DNA from: M55B157 sp965657825
GTDB lineage: Bacteria; Actinomycetota; Actinomycetes; S36-B12
Length of the DNA stretch: 50,894 nt
Direction of reading: 5' to 3'
NCBI GenBank assembly: GCA_965657825.1
Contig: CBFHQG010000004.1
Span: forward strand, 1 to 50,894
Shown: positions 24,024 through 32,748 of the stretch, in pieces
Numbering within the stretch: the first letter of the stretch is position 1
Layout: every line of letters begins with the position of its first letter
Notes under the pieces: generated by a model
Seen by the model: the letters and a program-made list of their open reading frames with translations, nothing else
What the model was told of the DNA's origin: nothing
The model's database searches: none
Position numbers and translations under genes: made by a program

Positions 24024-24857
24024 CTACTCCTGCGACTCCCGTCCGAGCTCGGTACTGCGGTCACGGGCAGCGCGCGTAGCTTGGGCAACCAGTTCGGCGA
24101 GTTCGCCACCGCCTGTCAATACCTCAATGGCAGCCTGGGTTGTGCCGCCCGGCGAGGTCACGCGCCGCCTGAGCTCACCGGGCTCATGCTCGCTGTCTCG
24201 CGCCAGCAGCGCGGCTCCCGCGAGGGTCTGCAGCACCAGGGCGCGGGCCGTCTCCGGCGCGAGCCCGAGGCCGATCCCGGCCTCCTCGAGGGCCTCCATG
24301 AACGCGAAGACATAGGCCGGCCCACTGCCCGATATCGCGGTGACCGCGTCCTGGAGATCCTCGCTCACCTCCGTCACCCGGCCGATCACCTCGAGCATCT
24401 GTGTGGCTGACGTCACGGCCTCCGGGGAGCAATCCGCACCCGGGGACATCACCGTCATCCCCTCACCGATCACCGATGGTGTGTTGGGCATCGCGCGGAT
24501 GACGCTCACCCCCTCGCCCACGACCGAGGCCATCGCAGCCGTGGACACCCCCGCGGCGATCGAGATCAGCAGCGCTCCCGGGCGAAGGTGCGGCCCGATC
24601 TGGGCAAGAACACCCCGGGCATCCCCCGGCTTGACCGCGAGCAGCGCGATGTCCGCACGCTCTGCAGCAGTGGGCGGGGGCATCGCGTCGACACCGAAGC
24701 ATTCGCACACCTCCGCACGCCGCTCGTCGTGCTTTTCGCTGATGATGATCTGGGCGGGGGTGTATCCGGCGCGTAGCAGACCGCCGATGAACGTCTCGCC
24801 CATCACCCCTGCGCCGATGATCGCGATCACCGGTCGGGGACGAGCAGGGGATGTCAC
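24024..24857 (-). CDS. proC: Pyrroline-5-carboxylate reductase
   Basis: ProC makes proline from pyrroline-5-carboxylate with NADPH. The 277-residue protein has the Rossmann motif IIGAGVMGE (residues 13-21), LLAVKPGD, SIAAGVS, RAMPNTPSVIGEG and the C-terminal signature ISGSGPAYVFAFMEALEEAG ending in RRRVTSPGGTTQAAIEVL. Length and motifs are normal. It overlaps the TetR gene by 4 nt upstream and abuts acuC downstream (TAG directly followed by ATG), forming a tetR-proC-acuC operon. Confidence 0.96.
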   Translation of the reverse strand: MTSPARPRPVIAIIGAGVMGETFIGGLLRAGYTPAQIIISEKHDERRAEVCECFGVDAMPPPTAAERADIALLAVKPGDARGVLAQIGPHLRPGALLISIAAGVSTAAMASVVGEGVSVIRAMPNTPSVIGEGMTVMSPGADCSPEAVTSATQMLEVIGRVTEVSEDLQDAVTAISGSGPAYVFAFMEALEEAGIGLGLAPETARALVLQTLAGAALLARDSEHEPGELRRRVTSPGGTTQAAIEVLTGGGELAELVAQATRAARDRSTELGRESQE

Positions 24858-25516
24858 GGTGCACCCTGGGAGTCTGCGATACGGGCGGCGGGCAAGGGGA
24901 TACGCGGATCGAGCAGCGACTGCACGACAGGACCGACCATCCGCACCACGTGCTCATCACTGGCCGAGGCGAGGGGCTCGATCCGAGCGACGTAGCGCCC
25001 GATCGCGATACCCATGAGGTAGGAGGAGATGAGCGCCACCCGCATCCGTGCATCAGGCACACCTACCGAAGCGACGACCCGATCGACCACGGTCGACTCG
25101 ATGTACTCCTGCAGGGCCCGGGTGGATGAATAGGCCGATCCCCCAGCCTTGAGCATGCCGAGCAGGTCAGCTCGCGTCTGCGGGTCGTCGAGAGTGGTCA
25201 GCATGAATCGCACCAGCCGATCCCCCAGCCCTTCGATCCCGGGAGCGAGCAAAGCCGGCACGGCCGTCGTCGGATCGGTCGGCAGTTTCAGTGCGGCAGC
25301 GAAGAGATCGCCCTTGCTGTCGTAGTAACGGCGGAGCACCTCCGGTGCCACACCCGCTGCAGCCGCAACTCCCTTCATCGTCGTTCGGGCATAGCCGGAC
25401 GCCGCGAAGGCACTGCGTGCTGCGTCGAGAAGGACAGCACGCGGGTCGGTCGGTCGCGAGGATTGCTCGCCGTTATCGACGGGGCCCTCGCCTGCAGACT
25501 GCGGATCCTCCGACAT
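24854..25516 (-). CDS. TetR-family transcriptional regulator
   Basis: The 220 residues contain an acidic N-terminal tail, a TetR HTH at about 26-70 (VLLDAARSAFAASGYARTTMKGVAAAAGVAPEVLRRYYDSKGDLF) and a helical ligand domain. Its target is unknown. It is the first gene of the tetR-proC-acuC operon, overlapping proC by ATGA, so it may control itself and this operon. ATG 25516 has TAGGGT 6 nt upstream, a leaderless arrangement. Confidence 0.92.
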   Translation of the reverse strand: MSEDPQSAGEGPVDNGEQSSRPTDPRAVLLDAARSAFAASGYARTTMKGVAAAAGVAPEVLRRYYDSKGDLFAAALKLPTDPTTAVPALLAPGIEGLGDRLVRFMLTTLDDPQTRADLLGMLKAGGSAYSSTRALQEYIESTVVDRVVASVGVPDARMRVALISSYLMGIAIGRYVARIEPLASASDEHVVRMVGPVVQSLLDPRIPLPAARIADSQGAP

Positions 25517-25522
25517 GGCCCC

Positions 25523-25528
25523 ACCCTA
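25523..25528 (-). promoter_or_regulatory. -10 element of leaderless tetR-proC-acuC operon
   Basis: TAGGGT on the minus strand, 6 nt before ATG 25516, in a 33-bp gap after the isomerase gene. Confidence 0.5.
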
Positions 25529-25549
25529 ACCAGGACGGTGCCGAACTGG

Positions 25550-26347
25550 TCAGTCGTCGCCGGTCACACCGAGATGCTGTCGCGCGAAGGCGAGAGCCTC
25601 GGCCAGATCCGCTTCACGCTCCGCTCGCGAGGCGGCCTTGCGTGTGGTCACCTCGACCACCACCGTCCCGCTGAATCGGGTCTCACGCAGGTGCCTGAGG
25701 ACCTGGGCGCACGGCTGATTGCCTCGACCCGGGACGAGGTGCTCATCACGAGCCGAACCACTGCCGTCAGCCAGGTGCAGATGCCGGACGCGCTCGCCCA
25801 GATCGGCGACCATCTGCATCGCATCAGTGCCGGAGACCGCGGTGTGGGACAGGTCGACGACGGTGTGCGCGTAGTCCTCGTCGCGGATATCCCAGCCCGG
25901 TGAGTAGGCCGCGATCTCACGCGATCGCGCCCGCCAGGGATACATGTTCTCGACGGCGAACTCCACATCGGTGATCTCGCGCATTCGGGCGACGCCTGCC
26001 ACGAACTCCCGCGCGTAGTCTCGCTGCCAGCGGAAAGGCGGATGGACCACGACGGTGCGTGCGCGAAGCTCCTCGGCCACCGCACGGGCGCGCACGAGCT
26101 TGCCCCACGGATCGGTCCCCCACACCCGCTGCGTGATGAGCAGGCAGGGTGCGTGAAGGGCGAGGATCGGAACCCCGAAGTGGTCGCTGAGCCTCCGCAG
26201 CGCGGCCGGATCCTGACTCACCGAGTCGGTCATCACCATGACCTCGACACCGTCGTAGCCGAGCTTGGCGGCGATCTCGAATGCGGCGGCGGTCGACTCG
26301 GGGTAGACCGACGACGTCGAGAGCGCGATCGCCGGGCCATTCGTCAT
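25550..26347 (-). CDS. Sugar phosphate isomerase/epimerase-like TIM barrel protein
   Basis: An AP-endonuclease-2/xylose-isomerase-like TIM barrel of 265 residues. Metal-site signatures are visible: GVEVMV (Glu), LHAPCLL (His), VVVHPPFRW (His), FAVENMYPW (Glu), VVDLSHTA (Asp, His), RHLHLADGSG (His, Asp) and VVVEVTTRK (Glu). The substrate is unknown; the orthologous mycobacterial gene lies at the same place beside proC and ppx. I chose ATG 26347, two bases after the ATPase stop; an in-frame GTG at 26392 would overlap the ATPase gene. Confidence 0.88.
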   Translation of the reverse strand: MTNGPAIALSTSSVYPESTAAAFEIAAKLGYDGVEVMVMTDSVSQDPAALRRLSDHFGVPILALHAPCLLITQRVWGTDPWGKLVRARAVAEELRARTVVVHPPFRWQRDYAREFVAGVARMREITDVEFAVENMYPWRARSREIAAYSPGWDIRDEDYAHTVVDLSHTAVSGTDAMQMVADLGERVRHLHLADGSGSARDEHLVPGRGNQPCAQVLRHLRETRFSGTVVVEVTTRKAASRAEREADLAEALAFARQHLGVTGDD

Positions 26348-26349
26348 GA

Positions 26350-28722
26350 TCAGGCCCGCCTCCACCGGTCGGTGATGACCGTCGCCAGCCACACGCCCAC
26401 GACCCCGATCAGTCCGGAGACGAACGCGAGGGTCAATCCCGGCCCGAGCGGGATGGTGAGGGCGAAGAATTTCGCAGAGAACGGAACGAGCAGGACGAGC
26501 AGGAACAGCACCACCATCAGCGCCACGATCCCGATGCGCAGCAGATTCAACGGTCTCGCTGCTTGAGCGAGGACCGCGGTGGTCACGATGAAGAGCGTGA
26601 CGGTGGCAGCAGTCCGAGCGTCCTCGACACTCGATCCGCCGCGCAACTCCAGCAGATAGGTCGCCATGGATGTTGCGGCACAGATCAAACCAGCCGGGAT
26701 CGTGAACAGCAGCACTCGCTTCAAGAAGCCGGGGCGGAATCGTTCGGTGTTGGGCATGAGGGCGAGGAAGAAACCCGGGATACCGATGGTCAGCGCTGAG
26801 ATCAAGGTGTAGTGCCGGGGCAGGAACGGAAACTCCAGTGTCGATGATCCGAAGATGATCGCTGTGAAGACGCTGAGGCCGACGGCCAGGGACGTTGCAC
26901 TGGCGTAGAAGGTCTTGGTGAGGAAGACATCCGAGACTCGCTCGATGTTGCCCAGAACTCGGCGACCTTCGGCGACGACACTGGGCATGACCGCGAACTT
27001 GTTCGCCAGCAGCACGATCTGAGCCACTGCTCGCGTTGCAGGCGATCCTGAACCCATGGCGATACCGAGGTCCGCGTGCTTGAGCGCGAGCACGTCGTTC
27101 ACACCATCGCCTGTCATCGCAACCGTCTTGCCACGCAGGTGCAGCGCATCGACCATCGCCTGCTTCTGAGTGGGGGTGACACGACCGAAGACACTGTGGG
27201 TGTCGATGGGATCGGCAAGTTGCTCTGGATCATCGGGCAGTTCACGGGCGTCGATGGGATCGTCGGCCCCCGGCACCCCGGCCCGCTCGGCGATCGCGCC
27301 CACGGTGGCCGCGTTATCGCCGCTGATCACCTTCACCTCGACTCCCTGATCGAGGAAGTAGGCGACGGTGTCCGCCGCATCAGGGCGCAGCACCTGATCG
27401 ATGACGACGAGCGCGATCGGCTCGACGTTCCCGGCTCCCGACTCTGCCGACGGTCGGGACTCGCCTCTCGATCGCCCGAGTAGGAGCACCCGTGCACCCT
27501 GGCCCGATAGCGCTTCGGCGCGTGAGATCACCTCACCCTGCGTGGAATCGAGCAGGACCTCCGGGGCGCCGAGGAGGTAGGTGCCGCGATCGTCGAAACT
27601 CGCCGCGGACCACTTGCGGGCACTCGAGAACGGCACGACATCGGTGCGTGTCCAGTCGATGGGTTCGGGGTAGGCCTGCGCGACAGCCTGCAGGGTGGGA
27701 TTGGGTGAGTCCTCCGCGGCACCCAGCGCACCGAGGGCCTGGGCGATCTCGCTCTCCTGCGCACCACCCGGCAGGTCGATGACCTCACGGACCCGCATGC
27801 CCGGCTCAGTCAGGGTTCCGGTCTTGTCCGCACATACCGTGTCGACGCGAGCGAGAACCTCGACGGCGGGCAGCTCCTGGACGAGCACCTTCTTCTGCGC
27901 CAACCGGATCACCGAGACCGCCATGGCGATGCTGGTCAGCAGCACCAGGCCCTCGGGCACCATCGTCACAACTCCCGCGATGGTCCCGCGAATCGCATCC
28001 GGCAGTGTCTGGTCAGCCCGCAACTGGCTCCACAGGAGCAATCCACCGACGGGGATGAGCAGCACCGAGGCGATACGGATGAAGGTGTTGATCGCATCGC
28101 GCAATTCCGAGCGGGTGAGTGCGAACTTCCGCGCTTGGGCGGTCAAGCCGGCTGCGAAGGAGTCCTTTCCCACCTTCGTCGCGCGATACGCACCTGATCC
28201 GGCAACAACGAACGAACCCGACATCGCCTGATCACCCGGTGTCTTGTCAACAGGATCCGCCTCACCGGTCAGCAGGCTCTCATCGATCTCCAAACCGTCG
28301 GAGGCGAGCACCTCGCCATCGACGACGAGTTGATCACCCGGTCGCACCAGCACGATGTCGTCGAGGACGACTTCACGTGGACGTACCTCGACATCCCGCC
28401 CATCGCGTCGCACCAGGATCTTCGCCTCGGAGAGCACCGAGAGTTTCGCCAGCGTTCTGCTCGCCCGGTATTCCTGGACGATTCCGATCAGCGTGTTGAT
28501 GACGATGACGAAGCCGAATAGTGCGTCCTGGATCGGTGCGACGATCAGCATGACGATCCACAGCGAGCCGATCAGACCGTTGAAATACGTGAAGACGTTC
28601 GAGCGGACGATGCTCGCGAAACTCCGGCTGTGCGCATCCGGGGCATCATTGAATTCACCGCGCGCAACTCGCTCCGCGACCTCGGTCGAGGTGAGCCCCT
28701 CGGGGATCGTGGTGGTCGTCAT
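26350..28722 (-). CDS. P-type cation ATPase (CtpE-like, probable Ca2+ transporter)
   Basis: A 790-residue P-type ATPase with the actuator LTGE (151-154), the phosphorylated Asp299 in DKTGTLT, MVPEGL in helix 4 (254-259), the hinge TGDGVNDVLALKHADLGIAMGSGSPATRAVAQ, and about ten membrane helices. MVPEGLVLLTSIAMAVS and the short N-terminus resemble mycobacterial CtpE, which takes up calcium, rather than heavy-metal pumps: there is no CPC motif in helix 4 and no N-terminal metal-binding domain. It overlaps ppx by 4 nt. Ion specificity is inferred from family likeness only. Confidence 0.9.
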   Translation of the reverse strand: MTTTTIPEGLTSTEVAERVARGEFNDAPDAHSRSFASIVRSNVFTYFNGLIGSLWIVMLIVAPIQDALFGFVIVINTLIGIVQEYRASRTLAKLSVLSEAKILVRRDGRDVEVRPREVVLDDIVLVRPGDQLVVDGEVLASDGLEIDESLLTGEADPVDKTPGDQAMSGSFVVAGSGAYRATKVGKDSFAAGLTAQARKFALTRSELRDAINTFIRIASVLLIPVGGLLLWSQLRADQTLPDAIRGTIAGVVTMVPEGLVLLTSIAMAVSVIRLAQKKVLVQELPAVEVLARVDTVCADKTGTLTEPGMRVREVIDLPGGAQESEIAQALGALGAAEDSPNPTLQAVAQAYPEPIDWTRTDVVPFSSARKWSAASFDDRGTYLLGAPEVLLDSTQGEVISRAEALSGQGARVLLLGRSRGESRPSAESGAGNVEPIALVVIDQVLRPDAADTVAYFLDQGVEVKVISGDNAATVGAIAERAGVPGADDPIDARELPDDPEQLADPIDTHSVFGRVTPTQKQAMVDALHLRGKTVAMTGDGVNDVLALKHADLGIAMGSGSPATRAVAQIVLLANKFAVMPSVVAEGRRVLGNIERVSDVFLTKTFYASATSLAVGLSVFTAIIFGSSTLEFPFLPRHYTLISALTIGIPGFFLALMPNTERFRPGFLKRVLLFTIPAGLICAATSMATYLLELRGGSSVEDARTAATVTLFIVTTAVLAQAARPLNLLRIGIVALMVVLFLLVLLVPFSAKFFALTIPLGPGLTLAFVSGLIGVVGVWLATVITDRWRRA

Positions 28723-29648
28723 GCTTCCAACCCATCGAGGCGCCGCAGGATCACTCCCTCACGCAGGGCCCACGGGCCGATATCGAAGGTGTCGAGGGAG
28801 AGCAGATCCATCACCGACTCCGCCACGACCGCACCAGCCACGAGTTGCACAGCGCGTGCCTCGGAGACCCCGGGCAGTCGGCTGCGCTCGGCAGCGGACA
28901 TCTCCGCGAGCGTCGGCACCCAGGTGGCCAGATCGGCCCGGCTGAGCGTGCGGCGCACATGCGGACCCGCATCGGAAGGCGCGGCACCGGTGATGCGCGC
29001 CAGTTGGCGCATCGTCTTGGAGGTAGCGACGGCCAGTCGCGGCTCACCCACCCGCAGCAGACGACCGACGACATCGGCGATGGAGGCGCGCACGTGGCGG
29101 CGGAGGGCCCGGACCTGTTCGGCATCGGGGGGATCCGTACGGCAGAAATCCCGCGTCAGTCGACCCGCGCCCAGGGGCAGGGACACCGCGACATCGGGCT
29201 CCTCATCATCCCCTGTCGCAATCTCCAGCGAACCCCCGCCGATATCGACCACCATGATGCGTCCGGCCGACCAGCCGAACCAGCGGCGGACCGCGAGGAA
29301 CGTCAGCCGCGCTTCCTCCTCACCGCTGAGCAGATCGAGGGTGACCCCCGTGCGCTCGCGCACCGCGTCGAGAACCGCCCCGCCGTTAGGGGCGTCGCGG
29401 ATGGCGGAGGTGGCGAACGCGATCGTCTCGGTGACCCCGAGATCCTCTCCGACGGCCGTCGAGCGTCGGATGAACTCCACGAGCGCATCGACCGCGCTGT
29501 CATCGATGCATCCGTCCGCATCGAGGTGCTCGGCCAGGCGCAGGGTGGTCTTTGATTTCGAGGCCGGGACGGGGGCGGCGCCGTAGTGCGCGTCCACTAC
29601 CAGCAGGTGGACGGTATTGGAGCCGACGTCGAGGACACCGAGGCGCAC
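28719..29648 (-). CDS. Ppx/GppA-family exopolyphosphatase
   Basis: The 309 residues have the ASKHA phosphate loops of the family: VLDVGSNTVHLLVVDA near the start, FATSAIRDAPNG, the catalytic Glu in LLSGEEEARLTFLAVRRW, and VVDIGGGSLEIATG. Such enzymes hydrolyse polyphosphate or pppGpp; the short form without a C-terminal HD domain is the actinobacterial type. The frame is open far upstream, but GTG 29648 is the true start, with TAGCGT exactly 7 nt before it. It is coupled to the P-type ATPase gene. Confidence 0.92.
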   Translation of the reverse strand: MRLGVLDVGSNTVHLLVVDAHYGAAPVPASKSKTTLRLAEHLDADGCIDDSAVDALVEFIRRSTAVGEDLGVTETIAFATSAIRDAPNGGAVLDAVRERTGVTLDLLSGEEEARLTFLAVRRWFGWSAGRIMVVDIGGGSLEIATGDDEEPDVAVSLPLGAGRLTRDFCRTDPPDAEQVRALRRHVRASIADVVGRLLRVGEPRLAVATSKTMRQLARITGAAPSDAGPHVRRTLSRADLATWVPTLAEMSAAERSRLPGVSEARAVQLVAGAVVAESVMDLLSLDTFDIGPWALREGVILRRLDGLEA

Positions 29649-29655
29649 GTCGCTG

Positions 29656-29684
29656 ACGCTACCGGCCCCGTCGACCCCTAGGGT
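29656..29684. promoter_or_regulatory. Back-to-back -10 elements of two divergent leaderless genes
   Basis: TAGCGT (minus, 29661-29656) serves ppx and TAGGGT (plus, 29679-29684) serves the cysteine-rich gene. Only 17 bp separate the hexamers, so each gene's -35 region falls on the other's -10. Confidence 0.6.
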
Positions 29685-29690
29685 GGCCTG

Positions 29691-30482
29691 GTGGCCGAAG
29701 TACCCCTCGACTTCCCCCGAGCCTGGGTCGAGTTCGACGACCCGGCCGACTCCGACCAGCGGTTCCGCTGCGACCTGACCTGGCTGAACTCCCGATACCA
29801 ATGCATCTTCGGCAACGGCTGCGAAGGCATCTACGCCTCGTCCCCTGACGCCGGATGCTGCACGCTCGGGGCCCACTTCGCTGATCGAGACGATGAGGAA
29901 CGTGTGCTCGGGTGGGCCAAGAAGCTGACCAAGGAGATGTGGGAGAAGCGTTCGATCGCCAAGCGCGATGGCATCGTGGTGAAGTCGGGCAAGAAGGAGC
30001 GCGCAACCCGGGTCGTCGATGGCGCGTGCATCTTCCACAACTCCCGGGATTTCCCCGGCGGCTACGGCTGCGCCCTGCACCACCTCGCCGAGGCCGAGGG
30101 GGTCTCGTTCGTCGAAACCAAGCCGGAGGTGTGCTGGCAGGTGCCGATGCGACGCGCCTACGAGACCGAGGAACTTCCCGACGGGACCGAGCGCGACATC
30201 GTCATCATCACCGAGTACGACCGGCGGTCCTGGGGGTCTGGTGGGCACGACCTGGACTGGTACTGCAGTGGCAATCCGCAGGCGCACACCGCGAGCGAGC
30301 CGGTGTTCCGCACGCATCGCGATGAACTCATCGCCTTGATGGGCGCCCCCGCGTACGAGGTGCTCGTGGAGTACTGCGAGGCGCGTGAAGCGCTGCTGGC
30401 CGAGGTCCGCGAGCGCGGCGACCGCGCCGCGTTGCTCGGCGACCGATCAGCGCTGTTGATCCACCCCGCCGACCCCACCTAG
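29691..30482 (+). CDS. Conserved cysteine-rich protein of unknown function
   Basis: 263 residues with nine cysteines in the first 192: 27, 38, 44, 56-57, 113, 127, 148 and 192, in contexts such as YQCIFGNGCEGIY, AGCCTLGAHF, ACIFHN and GGYGCALHH. The mix of spaced Cys and His suggests a zinc or iron-sulfur site, loosely like YkgJ-type clusters, but I do not recognise the family with certainty. It has no signal peptide or membrane segment, and a basic block WEKRSIAKRDGIVVKSGKKERATR. GTG 29691 has TAGGGT 6 nt upstream. It is divergent from ppx and followed by radA. Confidence 0.85.
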   Translation: MAEVPLDFPRAWVEFDDPADSDQRFRCDLTWLNSRYQCIFGNGCEGIYASSPDAGCCTLGAHFADRDDEERVLGWAKKLTKEMWEKRSIAKRDGIVVKSGKKERATRVVDGACIFHNSRDFPGGYGCALHHLAEAEGVSFVETKPEVCWQVPMRRAYETEELPDGTERDIVIITEYDRRSWGSGGHDLDWYCSGNPQAHTASEPVFRTHRDELIALMGAPAYEVLVEYCEAREALLAEVRERGDRAALLGDRSALLIHPADPT

Positions 30483-30485
30483 CCC

Positions 30486-30532
30486 TTCTTCGGGTGATTC
30501 GCGCCCATATCGGGCACATGTCACCCGAAGAA
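30486..30532. repeat. Nested palindrome, copy 1 (probable terminator)
   Basis: Outer arms TTCTTCGGGTGA (30486-30497) and TCACCCGAAGAA (30521-30532) are perfect 12-bp complements; inside is a second stem GCCC/GGGC (30503-30515). It begins 4 bp after the stop of the cysteine-rich gene. The arms and inner stem closely match the element at 33683. Confidence 0.7.
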
Positions 30533-30602
30533 CAGTCCGAAGAAGTGGCTAGGGCGATGGAGGGGCAGCAGTGTCGGGGGTTTCCCTTAGGCTGCGCAGA
30601 TC

Positions 30603-32006
30603 ATGGCCAAGGCATCGACGTCCTACGCGTGCACCTCCTGCGGTGCGACCCATCTGCGATGGGTCGGCCGCTGTTCCAAGTGCAGTGAATTCGGCACCGT
30701 CGTCGAATCCGCCGACGCTCCTCGCTCTCCGGGTGTGCGGTCCAAGCAGTCCACACCCACCCGGACCGCACGCCCCATCGGCGATGTCGCTGCGCAGCGC
30801 ACCCACCGGACCCCCACACGCGTCGAGGAGTTCGACCGCGTCCTCGGGGGTGGTCTCGTCCCCGGTCAGGTCGTGCTCGTCGCCGGCGAACCCGGCGTCG
30901 GCAAGTCCACGCTCCTGCTTGCTGTCGCCCATGCCGTAGCCGAGCAGCCCGGCTCGGGGACCCTCGCCGATGCCCCCGTCCTGTACGTCACCGGCGAGGA
31001 ATCCGCCGAGCAGGTCGGCATCCGGGCTGAGCGCATCGGCGCGATGACCCACAACCTCCTCGTCGCCGATGAGACCAATGTCGAAGTCGTCCTCGGCCAT
31101 ATCCGCGAGCATCGCCCGCGCCTGGTCGTCATCGACTCCGTGCAGACGATGGCCTCACCCGGAGTCGAGGGGCGAGCCGGCGGAGTCGCCCAGGTGCTCG
31201 AGGTCACCCAGACGCTCATTCGCTCAGCGAAGGAGCGTGGCGTCCCTCTCATCCTCGTCGGGCAATCCACCCGCGAGAACACCGTCGCAGGGCCCCGGGC
31301 ATTGGAGCACCTCGTCGACACCGTGCTCACCTTCGAAGGCGACCGGGCCAGTGCCCTTCGCTTGCTGCGCACCTCGAAGAATCGGTACGGGCCCGCCGAC
31401 GAGGTCGCTGCCTTCGAGCAGACCGAGGCAGGTCTGCGGCAGGTCATCGACCCGTCGGAATTGTTCCGCGGGCATCGCGATGTCCCGGTGCCCGGCACCT
31501 GCGTGGCGGTCACCATGGAAGGCCGGCGGGCCCTGCTCACCGAGGTGCAGGCCCTCGTCGCCGGGACGCCAACAGGTCGCCGCACTGTCACAGGCCTGGA
31601 CCCATCTCGGGTGACGATGCTGGCCGCCGTGACCGACCGCATCAGCGAGAAGAAGAAGATCGAGTCCCGGGATCTGTTCGTCGCCACGGTGGGAGGTGCC
31701 AGGATCACCGATCCCGCTGCCGACCTCGCGGTGTGTCTCGCGATCGCGTCATCCCTGCGCGAGACGGCGATGCCAGGTCACGTGCTCGCGATCGGAGAGG
31801 TCGCCCTGTCCGGAGATATCCGCCCGGTGCCGCACCTGCAGACCCGGGTCAATGAGGCCCGCCGCCTCGGCTTCACTCGGATCCTGGTCCCGGCTGGTTC
31901 ACGCTCCCGACTCGATTCCGGGCCTACCCAGGAGGTCATCAGCGAGCTGGACCACCTGAATCTCGCGTTGGCCTCCCTCGACCGGATCGCCACCCTGGGC
32001 TCGTAG
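30603..32006 (+). CDS. radA: DNA repair protein RadA (Sms)
   Basis: RadA is a RecA-like helicase that helps branch migration in recombination. The 467 residues have the N-terminal zinc finger (Cys10, 13, 24, 27), the Walker A GEPGVGKS (95-102), TGEESAEQVGIRAER, Walker B LVVIDSVQT, and a C-terminal Lon-like domain (from about 290). Two departures: the RadA signature KNRFG is KNRYG (259-263), and the conserved GHVTKDG loop reads GQSTREN (220-226). ATG 30603 has TAGGCT 9 nt upstream, allowing a 2-3 nt leader. Confidence 0.95.
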   Translation: MAKASTSYACTSCGATHLRWVGRCSKCSEFGTVVESADAPRSPGVRSKQSTPTRTARPIGDVAAQRTHRTPTRVEEFDRVLGGGLVPGQVVLVAGEPGVGKSTLLLAVAHAVAEQPGSGTLADAPVLYVTGEESAEQVGIRAERIGAMTHNLLVADETNVEVVLGHIREHRPRLVVIDSVQTMASPGVEGRAGGVAQVLEVTQTLIRSAKERGVPLILVGQSTRENTVAGPRALEHLVDTVLTFEGDRASALRLLRTSKNRYGPADEVAAFEQTEAGLRQVIDPSELFRGHRDVPVPGTCVAVTMEGRRALLTEVQALVAGTPTGRRTVTGLDPSRVTMLAAVTDRISEKKKIESRDLFVATVGGARITDPAADLAVCLAIASSLRETAMPGHVLAIGEVALSGDIRPVPHLQTRVNEARRLGFTRILVPAGSRSRLDSGPTQEVISELDHLNLALASLDRIATLGS

Positions 32007-32022
32007 CGGGCCGGCAGCGCGC

Positions 32023-32073
32023 GAAATCCGCAACACGCTCCTCATCGACAACGTGCTGATTGTTGCGGATTTC
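32023..32073. repeat. Large palindrome between convergent radA and an anchored-protein gene
   Basis: Perfect 13-bp arms GAAATCCGCAACA (32023-32035) and TGTTGCGGATTTC (32061-32073) enclose 25 nt that include CACG/CGTG. It fills nearly the whole 69-bp gap between the two stops and would fold in both transcripts: a bidirectional terminator. Its sequence differs from the palindromes at 30486 and 33683. Confidence 0.65.
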
Positions 32074-32075
32074 AG

Positions 32076-32699
32076 TTACTCCAGGCGGAGGCCGCTGGGG
32101 AGGCTCACTACGTCGGAGTTGCGGCCGAGCACCTGGTACTCCCCGGCCTCCACGAGCGGTTGATCCGATGGGCAGCCGGTCGCAGAGGTGCGCCCATCCC
32201 AGGTCAACTGCGTGATGAACTCCTCGCCCCGCTTCAAGGAGATGATGTCCGATGCATCGGAGGGGTTGCAGTCATCCGAGGACCACAGCACCTCGCCGCT
32301 CTGCTCGATCCACAGTTCATTGGCACCCGGCCCGACATTGCGGCGGCACTCCACCGTGCCGATGTTGGTGATCACCAGGCTCAGTGTCGGAGTCGAACCC
32401 ACCGGGTAGATCGGGAACTCCGCGGATGCCTCCACGAGGATGTCGGTGTCCAGGCACAGATCATCGGTCCGGGTCGGTGACGGTGTGGGAGTCGGACTCG
32501 GAGGCTGGGTGGGTGAGGTGGGCTCGACCGTGGGGGTGGGTGCCGGTGTCGGAGCCACGTCCCCACCGTCACCATCTCCCCGCAGGAAGAAGAACCAGAC
32601 CCCGAACACCACGAGCGCCACCACGGCGAGCACCATCAGCCGCCGGCGCCAGTACACCCCTGGCGGCAGCGGCCCGGCGGGCCAGATCAGGGTGCTCAC
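32076..32699 (-). CDS. Membrane-anchored extracytoplasmic protein with Pro/Thr linker
   Basis: The 207 residues consist of a short cytoplasmic N-terminus, one transmembrane helix (RRRLMVLAVVALVVFGVWFFFL, about 19-39), a Pro/Thr/Ser-rich linker (50-78), and an extracytoplasmic domain (80-207) with four cysteines (in DLCLDTDI, TVECRRNV, DDCNPSD and TGCPSDQP). The domain reads like a small beta sandwich (LSLVITNIGTVEC). It resembles anchored proteins often found beside radA/mutY in actinobacteria; function unknown. GTG 32699 has TACCGT 8 nt upstream. Confidence 0.8.
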   Translation of the reverse strand: MSTLIWPAGPLPPGVYWRRRLMVLAVVALVVFGVWFFFLRGDGDGGDVAPTPAPTPTVEPTSPTQPPSPTPTPSPTRTDDLCLDTDILVEASAEFPIYPVGSTPTLSLVITNIGTVECRRNVGPGANELWIEQSGEVLWSSDDCNPSDASDIISLKRGEEFITQLTWDGRTSATGCPSDQPLVEAGEYQVLGRNSDVVSLPSGLRLE

Positions 32700-32707
32700 G
32701 GGGCAGC

Positions 32708-32713
32708 ACGGTA
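32708..32713 (-). promoter_or_regulatory. -10 element of the anchored-protein gene
   Basis: TACCGT on the minus strand, 8 nt before GTG 32699; it lies in the 49-bp divergent gap before mutY. Confidence 0.4.
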
Positions 32714-32748
32714 TCGCCTCCTCGGCCTTCGCGTGCCACCATCAGCAG

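Noticed and set aside
32520..32560. Tandem DNA repeat in the anchored-protein gene
   Set aside because: The periodicity comes from a Pro/Thr-rich linker in the protein; it is coding low complexity.
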